Assembly (NCBI GenBank): GCA_949987565.1 | Contig: OX465101.1 | Span: 20,389,624 to 20,453,623 of the forward strand | Length of the DNA: 64,000 nt | Source of the DNA: Luidia sarsii | Taxonomy: Eukaryota; Echinodermata; Asteroidea; Paxillosida; Luidiidae | Reading direction: 5' to 3' | In this document: one piece after another, positions 1 through 10,846 of the stretch | Layout: the number at the start of each line of letters is the position of its first letter | How positions within the stretch are numbered: the first letter of the stretch is position 1 | The notes under the pieces: generated by a model | What the model was told of the DNA's origin: nothing | The model's database searches: none | What the model saw: the letters and a program-made list of their open reading frames with translations, nothing else | Position numbers and translations under genes: made by a program

Positions 1-1000
1 TGTGGGCACCAGTGTTCTCTGTCTATAGCTCCCAAGGAATGCAGGGATTGGTATCCCTTGCGCAGCTGCCGACGGAGCGAGTCAGAGGAAGCGAGATATC
101 TTCAACAGGAAAAGAGTCGCTGAGGCAACGCAGCACCAAGTAACGGACCAAGAGCATTGGAGAGCTACCATGTGATGTCTGCTTACAATTATGGCAACGG
201 CCGCCACATTGTCAGAACTAGGATGAAGCGTAGCCGTGTTGGCTATGCCCCCAGACCGTTATGGCTACGACCACAGGGAAAGGAACAAAAAATCCAGTCA
301 AGCGTTGGAATGTCTGCAGGGAATGGAACAAAGGAGGCCCGGGGCTGTGAGCCACTGCCATTGTAGAGTTCCCGAACCCGTCCCCCACAATGTCTGTAGA
401 GAACTGCATATTACGGTCCAGCACCCAATGATGGATAACAAGGACCGAGGCGGACGTTTATTTTTATTCAAAAGACGTATCATCAGGAGCCACGGATAAT
501 GCCTATGAGTAGGTTCAACCACCTTGTTCCACCATGGGTTCAACTGTTTTATCCTCAGCTGCGGTAACCGCAAACTTCCACATGTACGTACAAAAGACTC
601 AAGCACTGCTTTGTATGATAAGGGGCAAGTGACCTTCCTACAAAAGAATAATCATTGGTGTAATGATATATACCTCCTAGGCCAAATACGTCAAAAATGG
701 AGAAAGAAGCTATTAAGCCGGTGCAAAGGAAGCTCCAACGGGAGGGCCTTATCAACACAATCTTGTCCTAGAACTTACATCCCAAAGACAAAATCGCTAG
801 TGTAATAGGTGAGAGGCGGAATGCCGATTTGATATTCGCCTTAGCAAGGAAGGGGCCCTTCCTGCCCTCCTAACCAAATTTAACGAGTCATTAAAAAAAA
901 ACGGTAAGCGAACTGAGCAGTGTCTTATCAATACCGTCATTGACTGAAGCGGAGTCTGGGTAGAACAAATGATGGATTAGTCTAAAGGAGCACAGCTCTG
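1..1000. other. Unassigned sequence, no convincing gene
   Basis: Only short frames are present. A 38-codon open stretch at about 57-173 (plus) contains a basic segment (SQRKRDIFNRKRVAEATQ) and ends in a stop; it looks like a fragment of some coding sequence, possibly a transposase, but I cannot assign it. The rest shows no splice-bounded exon and no repeat that recurs elsewhere in the window. Confidence 0.4.
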
Positions 1001-1039
1001 CTTTGGTATATACCAAGTCTATCAACTTGGAAGGGTGAT

Positions 1040-1140
1040 ATACAAAATGTTGCTCACTGACCAAAATTACCAAATTGCAAATGTCAAGACTCAGCGGGCC
1101 CGACGCCTCGATCCCAGCGGGACCTTTCTCAAAGGCAAAT
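1040..1140 (-). mobile_element. Penelope-like element, 3-prime terminal fragment
   Basis: It contains the terminal signature seen in the better copies: GGTGATATACAAAATGTTG, then a CAAATTGCAAAT stretch and a diverged form of GGACCTTTCTCAAAGGCA. It matches the 3-prime end of the copies at 14.9, 16.4 and 36.4 kb and holds no coding part. It is older than the other copies, judging by more substitutions. Confidence 0.7.
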
Positions 1141-1144
1141 TGGA

Positions 1145-1650
1145 AGGGTGGTAATTAAGCCGGCCATACCAACTATTTAAGGGGACCTCCTTTTATAGTT
1201 TCTCCATCAAGGGCCGCGTGTGTGCGTTGCCTTACGGACTACAGATTTGATGCGTCCCGTCGGTTACACGGCCCGCTACACCCGAGACTGAGACAAAAGC
1301 CATTTTGTGAAGCCGTCGCATAACCTCTCTGCCGCTGCCTATGCAGGGTATTGCAGAGGAGAAAGCCTATTCTGGCGTTCGAGCGAGGCAGCACACGCAA
1401 GGACTTCCAAAACCGCAAGCCGGTCATAGCCGGCATTTTACAGGGCGTTAAAGGCAGCGTAAAAAATACTTTTTTTTTCACGGGGGCTCTTTTCAGATTT
1501 TCCCATCTTAAAATAGCCACCCTTAATTATTTCGCGGTGGCTATTTTGGAGCTTAGGGGGGCTTTTTTTAAGAATGAATTTTTTTAATGGTTTATAGCTT
1601 TTACCTAGTTATGTTTCAAGCAAAGTGTCAAGTATTGCAGACATTCATGA
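1145..1650. other. Unassigned AT/GC-mixed DNA with a small hairpin
   Basis: No gene is recognisable. At 1,508-1,549 a 12-nt stem (AAAATAGCCACC and its complement) encloses about 15 nt. The surrounding homopolymer runs look like eroded transposon ends, but no partner copy was found in the window. Confidence 0.4.
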
Positions 1651-1781
1651 TTTCTTCACCATTGAATTAATTTTGGTTTAATGAGACAATGAGTGATGAT
1701 GTAACTAAAACTTGTTACAAGGATCTTATTTTGTTCAACTGTTCGGTTGTCATATAGCGAAATACGCAGTTTTTGGCTATT

Positions 1782-2497
1782 GTTACGGCAGCCGTAACGC
1801 AGCTTCCATGTTCTATAGTTACGGCACTGCAACTGCGCAAGCGCGAGGACAAGCCAGATTTTGTTGCATGGGGTATAAACCCCACAATCTTGCACAGGCA
1901 GCGCCGCCTCGAGCTCAGTACAGGCACAAGAAAGTGAAGAAGCATGGCAAATTCTCTGGTTGTAGGCACATATTTTGCTTGTCTTGAAGCAGTATCCCTG
2001 TCATTATCGGAATGGAAAAAGGTGTCCTTTACAATCATGTATATAAGAAGCTCTCGCACGGTGAGATCGGCAAAAAAACCGGGTCCCTAACAAAGTCGTC
2101 AGCGATGCATTGTACTGTACATGTACTGACTTCGCGTGCGTGCTGTGGCGGCAGAAAATACGAGAAGTCATTCGATTTTAGGGAGGTTTAAAAGACCACT
2201 ATACAAATTATAAAACTATTATACACTGTGTACCTATAAATCAACGTTGTAATTTTCTTTAATCAAACAGTGGCAATAAATAATGACAAATGTATTATGC
2301 AAATGCAACAAATCAAGATCAAGCACGACGGCCAGACGGCAGCGTCGCCAGCTAACATCGCGCTTCCAAAGTCAGTGTACACGTTACGGACTGCGGGCCA
2401 GAAGCACTTGCTTCGTGGTTCAATCTGGCATGTGTCCTCGCGCTTGCGAAGTTGCAGTGCCGTAACTATAGAAAATGGAAGTTGCGTTATGCCACAG
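1782..2497. repeat. Imperfect inverted repeat pair (about 65-nt arms)
   Basis: The segment around 1,790-1,865 (GTTACGGCACTGCAACTGCG) recurs as its reverse complement around 2,425-2,495 (CGCGCTTGCGAAGTTGCAGT). The arms match with a few gaps and enclose about 560 bp of non-coding sequence. This is the layout of a foldback or MITE-like DNA element; the exact termini and target duplication could not be fixed. Confidence 0.55.
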
Positions 2498-3970
2498 CGA
2501 ACAAAATATGTTCACACATTTCACAACGATCACAGGAAAGTCACAGAACATTTCATGACAGTAGGCACTGCAGGCCAGCTTTCCAATTTCAGGAAGAGCC
2601 AGTACTTCAAACCAAAAGGCGATCCATAGTTTCCAAACGAAAGCATAGTCCCACGATCAGCTGAGCTGTACATGTGGAGAGAAAGCCGGCCAAAACAACA
2701 CACGTGGAGTAATGAAAGCAACAAGCGCATGGGGCTCGTTCAACATTTTTCGTTATGTCAGCCGTACAGACTTGGAATCTACACACGATACGGATCACGT
2801 GTTTTCCCCAAGTTGGCACCCGTTCAAACCTGAAGCTAGCAGCCACGGACTTGCTTTCATTGCAGCGCGACGCCATGGGCCAGGGGGGGGGGGGAACTTG
2901 GCTGCCAGCTTCAGTTGGGTACCATACGGCACACACAATGTGCTTTCTTTACATTTCTGTGTACTTGTACGTGCATAGTGAACACAGCCGTAAAGGTACA
3001 GTAACGGGACTTTGCGTTTTTATTTCCCGCATTTTTTATACTAGTTCCGGAGTTTGTAGTAGTAACAAAGATCTCCCCTTGACAAATCAATGAAATACAG
3101 GATTCTACGGAATATAAAATCACGACGGGGGCGATTTTTCAAAAAATATGGCTTTTTTTTTGCCCCCGTGTTGACGTTTACCGTGGCGATTTCAGAGGTT
3201 TTGGGGGCGAATCGCCCGTCGCCCCCGTGTATTTTTTTTCGCTGGTTAAAGGATATATTGCCTTTGTGTGCTTTTCATGCTGCGCTAGCCTTTCATGCTG
3301 CGCTAGTGATGAACAATATCGTTTCACCCGACTACCAGGTTTCCCGCAACCCCAAAGTAACAGTACGTGCTCACCGGGAGGTATTTTCACGGGGTGGCTG
3401 GCGTGAGTTGGCATGACAGGGAGACCAGCTGACGAAGCGTTGACCACTGGAGCACTGGCGCTCGGAAGGGTGGAGACTGCCGTTGGGGACCCGAAGTCAG
3501 CTCCTGACTGAAGTGGGCTGGATGTTCCCTCCTGTGCTCTCGCTTACATCGAAGGGCTGGGTAGATGCCTGGGTATCACCAAGACTCTGGTTGTTGGGAT
3601 GCTCACTGCTCCTCGACTGTAGCGCTGTCCCAGACCCATAGATGGCGCTAATTGGCGTGATGATGTGCTGCCGGCATAGCCGTGTGTCATCGCATCCCGG
3701 CACCGCTGTGTTGCTAGTCCTTACATACAGTGCCCGGGATCGGGAATATGGGGATTCAAGGATTTTGGCTTGGGCCTCTTTGCCCTGCCAAGGACCAGTC
3801 CGGATGCTGCTGTTGGCTACTCCGGGGTCAGAAGTGCAGGCTGAGCATGGGGGCTCTCTCGAGCCTATAGGTAGGAGCACTAAGCCTTAGTCAGACGGGA
3901 ATGGCGGTGCACGAACCATCTGGACATCTCGCGACTCATCGTGTTCTACTCACACCGGATGTGGTTATGA
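2498..3970. other. Unassigned intergenic sequence
   Basis: This region contains a (G)10 run near 2,883, and a small inverted motif ACGGGGGCGA / TCGCCCCCGT bracketing 3,124-3,229. At 3,497-3,880 (minus) there is a 127-codon GC-rich open frame without recognisable domain or splice context. I see no supported gene. Confidence 0.35.
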
Positions 3971-3975
3971 GATAG

Positions 3976-4135
3976 ACCGTTCAGACACGTTAAGGTTTGT
4001 AGACCGGTCTACATGTACGTGGTCTAGTCCACCCCTCCTCGGCGGTCTGAGATAGACTGTTTGTAGTACTCAAAACGGTCTACGTAGACCGTTCAGACAC
4101 AACTAGATAGACCACTTTTAGTACGGTGTCTGAAC
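3976..4135. mobile_element. Short MITE-like element with TTCAGACAC ends
   Basis: GACCGTTCAGACACGTTAAG at the left end is mirrored by GTGTCTGAACG at the right end, about 155 bp apart, with several repeated GTCTA/TAGAC words inside. The end resembles the terminus of the larger element at 36,767-38,710 (TTCAGACAG). It sits at the broken left end of the adjacent TTAA MITE, suggesting insertion there. Confidence 0.45.
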
Positions 4136-4138
4136 GAC

Positions 4139-4544
4139 CCCTATGCGACGGGGCCCTCCGAATCCGGGCACCGCTGTTAAACAAAGATTCTTTTCAGCTT
4201 AGAACAAAGCAATACGAATCAGTACAAAGACCCTTTTTGACACAAGTTGCCACATGTATTGCAAGATTAGCAGCAGTAATTGTGCAATTGTGGGACCTTT
4301 ACTGTGGATGATCAATGGATTCCGCGCTGCCGCTGAAAGCACGCGGGGACATTTTGTGTTAGCATGCCACACAGCCCAACAATCGTCGGTCAGGCAGTGG
4401 AATTCCACCCACATTCTTCACTGCAATTTGTACGCTCGGTTGGGGTCGACCAACTCGAAGATTTGACTGCCTGGAGTGGAGGCTACTGGGTAGTCTGCAG
4501 TCAGGGATCGTCAGTACCATACACGCACACACACACACACACAC

Positions 4545-4592
<48 letters not shown>

Positions 4593-4830
4593 ACACACAC
4601 ACACACACACACACAGTCCGTTACGCTCCATTGACAACGCACAATGGGCCCTTTTTCGAACGGATGATCTCCTGACAAAAGCCACAACGATGTCTGTTTT
4701 ACTCTCTTGTACCCATAGTATACCCTTAACGATTTATTTCACAGAAATATATTGTTTCGATTGTTTTAGCGAAATTTGAAAATGATGCATTGTTCAAAAA
4801 CCCTGTATGGCATTCATGGGCGCTGTAAAA
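4139..4830 (+). mobile_element. TTAA MITE (piggyBac-like), truncated copy A
   Basis: The internal sequence matches the complete copies at 26.4, 56.5 and 63.0 kb from GCGACGGGGCCCTCCG to the region before the right terminal repeat. Both outer terminal repeats (CCACTTCGCGCCGGG) are missing. A long CA tract sits at the same internal position as shorter CA tracts in the other copies. It is non-coding. Confidence 0.8.
4525..4617. repeat. (CA)n microsatellite
   Basis: About 90 bp of CA dinucleotide repeats with few interruptions, nested within TTAA MITE copy A. Confidence 0.97.
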
Positions 4831-4944
4831 CCAGTCTGCCCGAGGGAAGAGTTCACGGGGGAAAGTAAGTGGGGAAGACAACCCCTCTTCACAAGCTTAA
4901 TAACACTGCCACACAAGGAAACTTGCTACCCCCCCTTTTTTGTG

Positions 4945-5275
4945 TGCTCATGGAATGGAATCATGGAATTCGATGGTCGAATTCGCGTTCCCGCAAACCG
5001 CCATCTTTTCGAATGGCCTGCCAGTCACTGCGGGGGGTATGACATCGCAATGGAAAACTCCCGTGCCTTTTTTTTATTTGTGCCACAATTTGCATGCTAT
5101 CGGTGACGCGACTCCAGTCGGCCACACTGTTTATTCCCTGGTCGCTGACCACAACGTGCTTTCCCAGCGCTATTCTGTGCATATCATGCACTGCATGCTA
5201 TGCTACAGTGAGGTTTCAGGGAAGTGCATGACCCCTGACCCCCAATAAGCTACACACAGCTTCGCTAACACGTGA
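4945..5275 (+). mobile_element. Fragment of the THAP/TTAA (Kolobok-like) element
   Basis: The part near 4,960-5,045 (ATGGTCGAATTCGCGTTCCC) matches the terminal repeats of the elements at 9.1 and 57.7-58.9 kb. The part at 5,090-5,275 matches the reverse of 58,080-58,270, including GACCCCTGACCCCCAATAAG. Outer ends and the THAP-coding part are absent. This is a deletion derivative. Confidence 0.65.
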
Positions 5276-5421
5276 TAAGGCCTTCGCTTCGAACCGGGTT
5301 GAAACCTACCCGGTTCCGCTCCGGTTCAGCCTTGGCTGTTTTCGACCCGGTTTACGGAGACGCAACATTCACACTGTTCATGACACAAACCGGCCGCTGC
5401 GTGAACTGGGTAACTTTCAAT

Positions 5422-6244
5422 CCGGATACAGCCGTGCGTATTCACACTACGAACTCTCAACACGGATAATGTGCGGCGCCTGTGCGCTGTGGTGATTTTC
5501 TCGCTCCCACAATGCCTTGCGACGCGCCAAGCGGCCGGATGTACCAGTCAAAAATAAATAGACTCCACACGCTTTCGGGAATGAGCAATGTTTAACAGCA
5601 GTCTGGATTCTGTTAATGCGCGCTGTGCTAACGGTCGCGCAAACTTTGACAGCTCTTTCTATAGGTTCTATTTTCGCACGCAACTCAACCACGTGTTGTT
5701 GCGCAATCTATCTATCGTGCAACCAATGTTGTGCACAGAATGCGCAATGTTTCACAGCAGTCTGGATTCTGTTTTATGCGCGCTGTGCTAACAGCTGTGC
5801 GGCGGCCGGTATAGTCCAATCTGCCCAACTATCCCGCCGGCCGAAAGGCAAAAGGGCACGGCGGCACTGTGCGGGTACGGAAATTCGTTGCTGTGAAAAT
5901 CATTCAAATTTGAGGGCACTGCAGCAATTACATAGGTGGTGCTATACAATGTTTCGTCGTTATTTCATTTAGGGGAGTTGCTTCTTGCCTTCTTCGCGAA
6001 TGCTTCGCGAAAGCTTTTTGTGAAACGCGCAAATTAGGGGGGCCTACCAACATTTCTAAATCGCGCATGCTTCGCGAAAATATTTTCCCGAAAGCGTGTG
6101 GAGTCTATTTATTTTTGACTGGTACATCCGGCCGCTTGGCGCGTCGCAAGGCATTGTGGGAGCAAGAAAATCACCACAGCGCGCAGGCGCCGCCTATTAT
6201 CCGTGTTGAGAGTTCGTAGTGTGAATACGCACGGCTGTATCCGG
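5422..6244. mobile_element. 823-bp foldback-type element with about 160-bp inverted repeats
   Basis: It starts CCGGATACAGCCGTGCG and ends with the reverse complement. The arms (5,422-5,585 and 6,085-6,244) stay near-identical through GCGACGCGCCAAGCGGCCGG and AGTCTATTTATTTTTGACTG. The interior carries two related copies of a GCAATGTTT(A/C)ACAGCAGTC block about 165 bp apart. There is no transposase. The target duplication is unclear, so the superfamily is not assigned. Confidence 0.75.
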
Positions 6245-6245
6245 T

Positions 6246-6620
6246 TCTGATTTTTGGCTTTTCCGCCACTTCAGCGAAGCGGAAAAGCTATTGTTATTGT
6301 TCTGATTTGTTTTTCATTTTGCTTTTCCCCCGCTTTCAGCAAAGCGGAAAAGCTATTGTTTTTGTTCTGATTTTTGGCTTTTCCGCCACTTCAGCGAAGC
6401 GGAAAAGCTATTGTTTTAGTTCTGATTTATTTTAATTTGGCTTTTCCGCCGCTTCAGCGAAGCGGAAAAGCTATTGTTTTTGTTCTGATTTTTTTGGGGG
6501 CGCTTCTGCCACTTCAGCGGAGCAGAAAATCTATTGTTTTTGTTCTGGTTTTGTTTTTTAGCTTTTCCGCCGTTAAGCGAAGTGGAAAAGCTATTGCTTT
6601 TGTTAAGATTTTTTTTTTCT
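6246..6620. repeat. Tandem hairpin array, GCTTTTCCGC / GCGGAAAAGC
   Basis: Six units of roughly 65 bp. Each is a stem made of GCTTTTCCGC and GCGGAAAAGC around a TTCAGCGAA-type loop, followed by the linker TATTGTTTTTGTTCTGATT. Compensating changes occur in some units (GCTTCTGCC with GGAGCAGAA). Related hairpins recur at 7,292-7,430 and 8,074-8,136. It is non-coding. Confidence 0.9.
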
Positions 6621-7244
6621 TGTGCCAAAATCCCATAGACTTTATACAGGGGTTTTGTGGAAGGCAATTTTGCCATTGAACAAACTTTGATTTTTTATAA
6701 AACTTGGCAGATGCATAGAACCCTTGCTGAAGTTGTGCACAGTTGTCTTGAAAACTTCATGACTTCATCATGTGTCACGTGACAGAGCTTTAAAGGGGCA
6801 AATTTCAAACTCCAATAAAAGCAAAAGTGCAAGTTAGTTTGGTTTCAATTTTTCAGTACATCTTTGTTGGGAAAAGGTGTATCCAAAAATTGCCCTCATT
6901 TGATCGTGACATCATCTCATGAATATTAATGAGGTCATGAACTTTTAAGATTGTAACATTTAATTGAGCATATTTGGCCAATGGAGCAAGATGTAGTTTA
7001 AAAACACCCTCGGGGGCCAAAATGCCATGACACAATCGTGACGTCATCAAAATGCGTGTTTTTAAAGCACATATTTGCCAAAGATCAATCTTCTTGCAAT
7101 TTGGTGGGCATTTAGCTATTGGGCTAGACATTGTAAATCCTGAGTTTGGAAGCAATTGACCATTGTTCAGAATTATTATGATTTTTTGAAAAATATAATG
7201 AAGTCCCTTACACTTTGTGCACAAAATATGCAAGTGCGTTTTGG

Positions 7245-7277
7245 GGTAGGAATGGAGGTTACGGGTTCGAACCCCGT
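7245..7277 (+). other. tRNA T-arm-like (B-box) motif in the tandem unit
   Basis: ACGGGTTCGAACCCCGTT forms a T-stem and loop with a perfect B box. The same motif recurs at 9,859-9,876, with a degraded form at about 11,160. No A box or acceptor stem is present upstream, so this is not a tRNA gene; it suggests that the unit ends in a SINE- or tRNA-derived tail. Confidence 0.6.
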
Positions 7278-7291
7278 TGATTTAATTTTGT

Positions 7292-7430
7292 AGCTTTTCC
7301 GCCGCGAAGCGGAAAAGCTATTGTTGTTGTTCTGGTTTTTCTTTTATTAGCTTTTCCGCCGCAAAGCGGAAAAGCTATTGTTCTTGTTCTGATTTTTTAG
7401 CTTTTCTGCAGCGAAGCGGAAAAGCTATTG
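7292..7430. repeat. Second group of GCTTTTCCGC hairpins
   Basis: Three successive hairpins (AGCTTTTCCGCCGC.GAAGCGGAAAAGCT) with the same TATTGTTGTTGTTCTG linker as the array at 6.2 kb, placed directly after the T-arm-like motif. Confidence 0.85.
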
Positions 7431-8073
7431 TTGTTGTTCTAATTTTTTTGCGTCGTAGTCTTTAAAACGTCATGAAGTCACCACGTGTCACGTGACAGTG
7501 GTTTAAAGTGGGAAATTTCAAACGCCATTTTAAGCAAAAATGCAATTACTTTTGGTTTCAATTTTGCAGTAAATGTATATCTAAGTTGGGAAAAGGTGTA
7601 TCCAAAAATTGCCCTCATTTGATCGTGACGTCATCTCATGAATATTAATGAGGTCATAAACTTTTAAGATTTTAACATTCAATTGAGCATATTTGGCAAA
7701 CGGAGCAAGATTTTTTTGATTTTTTTGATTACATCTATTGGGGATGTAGTTTAGAAACGCCCTCCGGGGCCAAAATGCCATGACGCAATCGTGACGTCAT
7801 CAAAATGCGTGTTTTTAAAACGCATATTTGTCATAGGTCAATCGTCTCGAAATTTGGTGGGCAGTTAGCTATTGGGCTAGACATTCAAAATCCTGCGTTT
7901 GGAACCAATCGACCCTTGTTCAGAATTATTATGATTTTACAATATTATAATGAGGTCCGATACACTTTGTGCGCAAAATATGCACGTGCGTTGTTTTTTT
8001 GTTTTTTTTAAGAAACCAGATGCGGAAAAGCGTTATGTTCTGTTAGCAAACAGACATAAATCTCTATTTGTTT

Positions 8074-8136
8074 AGCTTTTCCGGCGCGAAGCGGAAAAGC
8101 TATTGTACTTGTTCTGATTTTTTTAGCTTTTCCGCC
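8074..8136. repeat. Third hairpin site of the GCTTTTCCGC family
   Basis: One complete hairpin (GCTTTTCCGGCGCGAAGCGG) followed by the usual linker and half of a second unit. It lies at the equivalent position of the next tandem unit. Confidence 0.75.
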
Positions 8137-9118
8137 GCCGCGCTTCTTTTTCTGGTCGAAATAATCCCATAGACTTTGTACAGGGTTTTTCTCCACAGCA
8201 CTTTTGCCATTGAACACACTTGGATTTTTTTCAAACTTTGCAAATGCATAGAGCCTATATTGAGCTAGTGCACAGTTGTCTTAGAATTGTCTTGACGTCA
8301 TAACGTGTCACGTGACAGTGCTTTAAAGGGGCAAATTTCAAACTCCATTTTAAGCAAAAACGCAATTTCGTTTGGTTTCAATTTTTCACTATATCTAAGT
8401 TGGGAAAAGGTGTATCCAAAAATTGCCCTCATTTGATGGTGACGTCATCTCCTGAATAATAATGAGGTCATGAACTTTTTCAGATTTTCACATTCAATTG
8501 AGCACATTTGGCCAACGGAGCAAGATTTTTTTAATTTTTTTGTTTATATCTATTGGGAATGTAGTTAAGAAACACCCACCGGGGCCAAACTGTCATGACG
8601 CAATCGTGACGTCATCAAAATGCGTGATGTCAATTTTTTAATTTTTTTATTTTTTTTAAAGAGAACCAGATGCGGAAAAGCGTTATGTTCTGTTTGCCAA
8701 CAGACATAAATCTCTAGTTTTTTCTTCTTCTTTTTCTGGTCGGAAAAAATCCCATAGACAAAGCACAGGGTTTTTCTCCACGGCACTTTTGCCATTAAAC
8801 ACATTTGGATTTTTTTTCAAACTTTGCAAATGCGTAGAGCTTTTGTTGAGCTATTGCACAGTTGTCTTAAAATTGTCATGACGTCATCATGTGCAAACTC
8901 CATTTTAAGCAAAAATGCGATTTCGTTTGGTTTCAATTTTACACTATATCTAAGTTGGGAAAAGGTGTATCCAAAAATTGCCCTGATTTGATGGTGACGT
9001 CATCTCATCAATAATAATTAGGTCATGAACTTTTCAGATATTCACATTCAATTGAGCATATTTGGCCAACGGAGCAAGATTTTTTTTATTTTTTTGTTTA
9101 TATCTATTGGGAATGTAG

Positions 9119-9650
9119 TTAAAGAAGAATGAAACCCAGAGAAAATAGTTGGCTTATCTCTTTGGTTGATAAAACCAACCTACAATTACCCATGTGCAAC
9201 TCACCTACGAGTTTCATAAAGAGGGAAAAATCATGGAATTCGGTGGTCGAATTCGCGTTCCCTGTACCCGCCATGTTTTCGAAATTCCCGGCAGGTCACT
9301 GCGGGGGGTATGACATAATGACGGGCAACCCCCGCATGGGCCAGGACGGACGTATCCCTACAAGTAACATGTGTGTACACAACATGTTGATTAATATTTG
9401 TAGTTTAAATTAACATGATTGAGCAAGCCTAACTGACCAATCAGACAGGGTCGTCTCCGCCGTGATGTCATACCCCCGCAGTGACCTGCCGGGAATTTCG
9501 AAAGCATGGCGGGTTGAGGGAACGCGAATTCGACCACCGAATTCCATGATTTTTCCCTCTTTATGAAACTCGTAGGTGAGTTGCACATGGGTAATTGTAG
9601 GTTGGTATTATCAACCAAAGAGATAAGCCAACTATTTCATTCTTCTTTAA
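9119..9650. mobile_element. 524-bp Kolobok-like MITE nested in the tandem array
   Basis: The element starts AGAAGAATGAAACCC and ends in the reverse complement. The two arms match for about 185 bp each. It is flanked on both sides by TTAA (9,119-9,122 and 9,647-9,650). The uninterrupted sister unit near 8,561 reads GTAGTTAAGAAACACCCACC, an empty site with a single TTAA. There is no coding capacity. Terminal sequence is shared with the THAP element at 57.7-58.9 kb, which points to Kolobok. Confidence 0.9.
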
Positions 9651-10331
9651 GAAACACCCACCGGGGCCAAACTGTCATGACGCAATCGTGACGTCATCAA
9701 AATGCGTGTTATTGGGCTAGACATTCTAAATCCCGAGTTTGGAAGCAATTGACCATTGTTCAGAATTATTATGATTTTTTGAAAAATCTAATTAAGTCCC
9801 ATACACTTTGTGCACAAAATATGCACACGTGTGCATTTTGGGGTAGGAATGGAGATTACGGGTTCGAATCCCGTTGGGGTCAATTGTTTTTTTTTAATTT
9901 TATTTTTTAAGGGAACCAGATGCGGAAAAGCGTTATGTTCTGTTTGCCAACAGACATAAATCTCTAGTTCCGTCTTCTTCTTGTCGCCAAAATCCCTTAG
10001 ACTTTGTACATGGGTTTTGTAAGAGCCACTTTGGCCATTGAACACACTTTGATTTTTTTCAAACTTTGCGAATGCATAGAGCCCATGCTGAAGTTATGCA
10101 CAGTATCATTGAAACTATCGTGACGTCACCATGTGTCACGTGACAGCACTTTAAAGAGGGAAATTTCAAACTGCATTATTAGCAAAAGTAGAAGTTCGTT
10201 TGGTTTCAACTTTGCACTATATCTTAGTTGGGAAACGGTGTATCTAAAAATTGCTCTCATTTGATCGTGACCCTATTTCATGAATATTTATGAGGTCATA
10301 AACTTTTCCGATGTTCACATTCAATTGAGCA

Positions 10332-10846
10332 TACCGGTAAAAACATCTATTTTAATTTTGAGCCCAAGTTACGTCCCTCGCAGTGGGGAAAAACCGGGAG
10401 AGTTTGCATTGGGGAGGATGGTCGACAGCTCCAATTTAAAAAAAATGTGATACAATGTAACATCACATCGGTTTCCATAAAAAGTGTCCAGACTGAACAA
10501 AATGCACATCCACGGTGGCTTCACAGATGTGCCTCCATTTGTTTCGTTTAAAAAAAAAAATGGGAAGGTTGATCACGGGAGGATCGCCCTCCTAATACAT
10601 GTAAAAGAAAATCAGTTTGAGCCCAATTAACCTCGTGGGGAAAAAAAACCCCAGGAGAGTTTGCAATGGGGACAATGATTGACAGCCCCATTGTTAAAAT
10701 GTTCTACAATGTAAGGTCGGCTTCTGTCTGATGACTGAAACCCATACTGGCAGGACATCGTTGTACCCATGTATAATGCGCACCCCCAACTTTTGATCTC
10801 TACCGCGGTGAAAAAAAGTGCGCATTATACCCAGGATTTTACGGTA
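10332..10846. mobile_element. 511-bp DNA element, CCGGTAAAA ends, TA target duplication
   Basis: The left end is CCGGTAAAAACATC; the right end is the reverse complement of CCGTAAAATCCTGGG. TA lies on both sides, and sister tandem units read GAGCATATTTGGC across the empty site. The right part contains a palindrome of TATAATGCGCAC arms. The body is nearly identical to 37,605-38,113. No transposase is present. TA duplication suits Tc1/mariner-like elements, but the family is not fixed. Confidence 0.85.

Noticed and set aside
3497..3880. 127-codon minus-strand frame
   Set aside because: It lacks any recognised domain, splice context or repeat relationship. The GC-rich composition alone can explain the open frame.
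4364..4685. 100-codon open frames on both strands across the CA tract
   Set aside because: They are Thr-His or Cys-Val dipeptide repeats from a microsatellite inside a non-coding MITE.
6246..6600. Hairpins as CRISPR array or transcription terminators
   Set aside because: The spacing and linkers are themselves repeated rather than unique spacers, no cas genes are present, and the setting is a eukaryotic intron-rich genome.
9855..9880. tRNA gene suggested by GGGTTCGAATCCCG
   Set aside because: Only a T-arm is present, with no acceptor, D-arm or anticodon arm, and it recurs as part of the tandem unit.
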